64,000 nt of DNA from Pterobdella sp. o SKG-2022 (lineage: Eukaryota; Annelida; Clitellata; Hirudinida; Piscicolidae). Of this stretch, positions 63,178-64,000 are shown in pieces (the first letter of the stretch is position 1; the number at the start of each line of letters is the position of its first letter). The notes beneath the pieces are model-generated. The model was not told where the DNA came from, did not search any database, and saw only the letters and a program-made list of their open reading frames with translations. The position numbers and the translations under genes were made by a program. The stretch is from contig OZ038320.1 of assembly GCA_964035795.1 (NCBI GenBank), positions 26,042,118-26,106,117 on the forward strand, read 5' to 3'.

Positions 63178-63836
63178 ATGTTTTTAAAGCAATTTTTATT
63201 TTTCACGTTTTTTTACATTAATTTGTATATAGTAGAAAATATGAATATTAGGAACGAAAAACCAAATATTACAACAACAAAAAGCTCAAATAATACCTTA
63301 TATAGTTATAATGAAAACAATACTCAACCAACTTTGTTCAACAACGTTATCAATAATAATGAGACTACGCGAGCTTTCAATGATAATACTACAGTTGAAG
63401 AAACTATTGAAAGAGGAACCATTTATTTTTTAGAAAATAAAAACGTTTTTTTCCGAGCACTTCTCATTATTATTTGTGTAGCCATCCTTGCTATGCTATA
63501 TCTCTTCATCAGATGTATGAGGTAAATTTTTAGCCTTTTCAAAACTTCTTATTTTATGAATTTTATTCCAAGTAATTTTTTATTGAAATTGATGACTATT
63601 TTTGCTAAAAATAAATGCTAATATCAATTTGCAGGCAAAAAAATGAAAATTCTTATAAAAATCGAAGACTTCCTAATGATCCCCATGAGTTCATGGAATT
63701 GAAACCATTGAGTAAAGAGCTACAAGAAGAAGAAGAAGAAGATGATGAAAACACACTGTTTGAAGCTCCAACTGATTCACCAAGAAAAAAAAATCACCAA
63801 CAGATATCACTTTTAGTCAAAGAAAAATCACCATAA
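63178..63836 (+). CDS. FAM174-like (DUF1180) single-pass membrane protein, 2 exons, 181 aa
   Basis: Exons 63178-63521 and 63635-63836 join in phase 2. Features: an N-terminal signal peptide (MFLKQFLFFTFFYINLYIV), an Asn/Thr-rich lumenal or extracellular segment with several N-glycosylation sequons, one membrane helix (about residues 92-113, ALLIIICVAILAMLYLFI), and a cytoplasmic tail with DPHEFMELKPL and an acidic run leading to DDENTLFEAP. The pairing of a membrane helix with a tail ending EMxLxPL...DDE-TLFE is what I remember of the FAM174/DUF1180 family, small membrane proteins of largely unknown role. The tail extends about 25 residues past that motif. The ATG at 63178 follows a TTTTAG, so an upstream exon is possible. 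Confidence 0.6.
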
Positions 63837-64000
63837 CTATAAAATTTTTCATTAAATTCTAATTATGCTTGGAAATTTCGACTACATACTTATCCATTTA
63901 AGTTAACATTTTTGTTACCATCAAATTTTAAGTTTTATTTCAAGATCATTTCATTGCATGGCTAGTCAACTATCACAGACAATTTGTATGAATGCATCCG

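Overview
The window is animal nuclear DNA: AT-rich, low in gene density, with many short introns and small exons. All recognised proteins are metazoan and the standard genetic code fits every one. Several genes appear only when exons as short as 9-43 nt are joined across introns. A SMAD4 co-Smad, an Ig/FN3 adhesion receptor, and CR1/L2-like and RTE-like retrotransposons point to an invertebrate metazoan; I could not place the phylum. Gene models were built by hand from reading frame, GT-AG sites, phase continuity and remembered family sequences, so no alignment score stands behind them.

Layout. 1-318 (minus): 5' end of an unidentified gene leaving the window. 1.5-7.5 kb: tRNA-derived SINE, an old LINE 3' fragment, and a 3.7-kb CR1/L2-type LINE with broken ORFs. 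7.5-24.3 kb: about 17 kb with no supportable gene. 24.4-32.0 kb (minus): complete 14-exon ACTL6/BAF53 (Arp4) gene. 32.5-37.0 kb (plus): 16-exon cell-adhesion receptor with three Ig domains, two FN3 domains, one membrane span and a Pro/Ser/Asn-rich tail. 40.0-40.9 kb (minus): divergent proteasome subunit beta-3 gene. 41.7 kb (plus): small very basic ORF. 43.5-44.4 kb (minus): MKRN2OS-like gene. 44.9-49.1 kb (plus): 12-exon SMAD4 with a very long Asn-rich linker and a hairpin insertion in one intron. 50.6-51.0 kb (minus): unidentified coding exons. 51.8-53.9 kb (plus): 8-exon STUB1/CHIP. 54.9-55.7 kb: RTE-like retrotransposon 3' fragment. 57.6-59.2 kb (minus): EF-1alpha with a TATA/E-box/TOP-like promoter. 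60-62 kb: SINE, two inverted-repeat elements and a second CR1-like LINE remnant. 63.2-63.8 kb (plus): small FAM174-like (DUF1180) membrane protein.

The genes are not a pathway cluster. They are ordinary cellular genes: chromatin remodelling and histone acetylation (ACTL6), proteolysis (PSMB3, STUB1), TGF-beta/BMP signalling (SMAD4), translation (EF1A) and adhesion. Two gene pairs are head to head, about 0.52 kb apart between start codons (ACTL6/adhesion receptor and MKRN2OS-like/SMAD4), which suggests shared promoter regions. I saw no new defence, biosynthetic or RNA system. The most notable points are two non-canonical introns (AT-AG in PSMB3, GC-AG in STUB1), an acidic insertion in ACTL6, the SMAD4 linker, and small repeat families recurring through the window.
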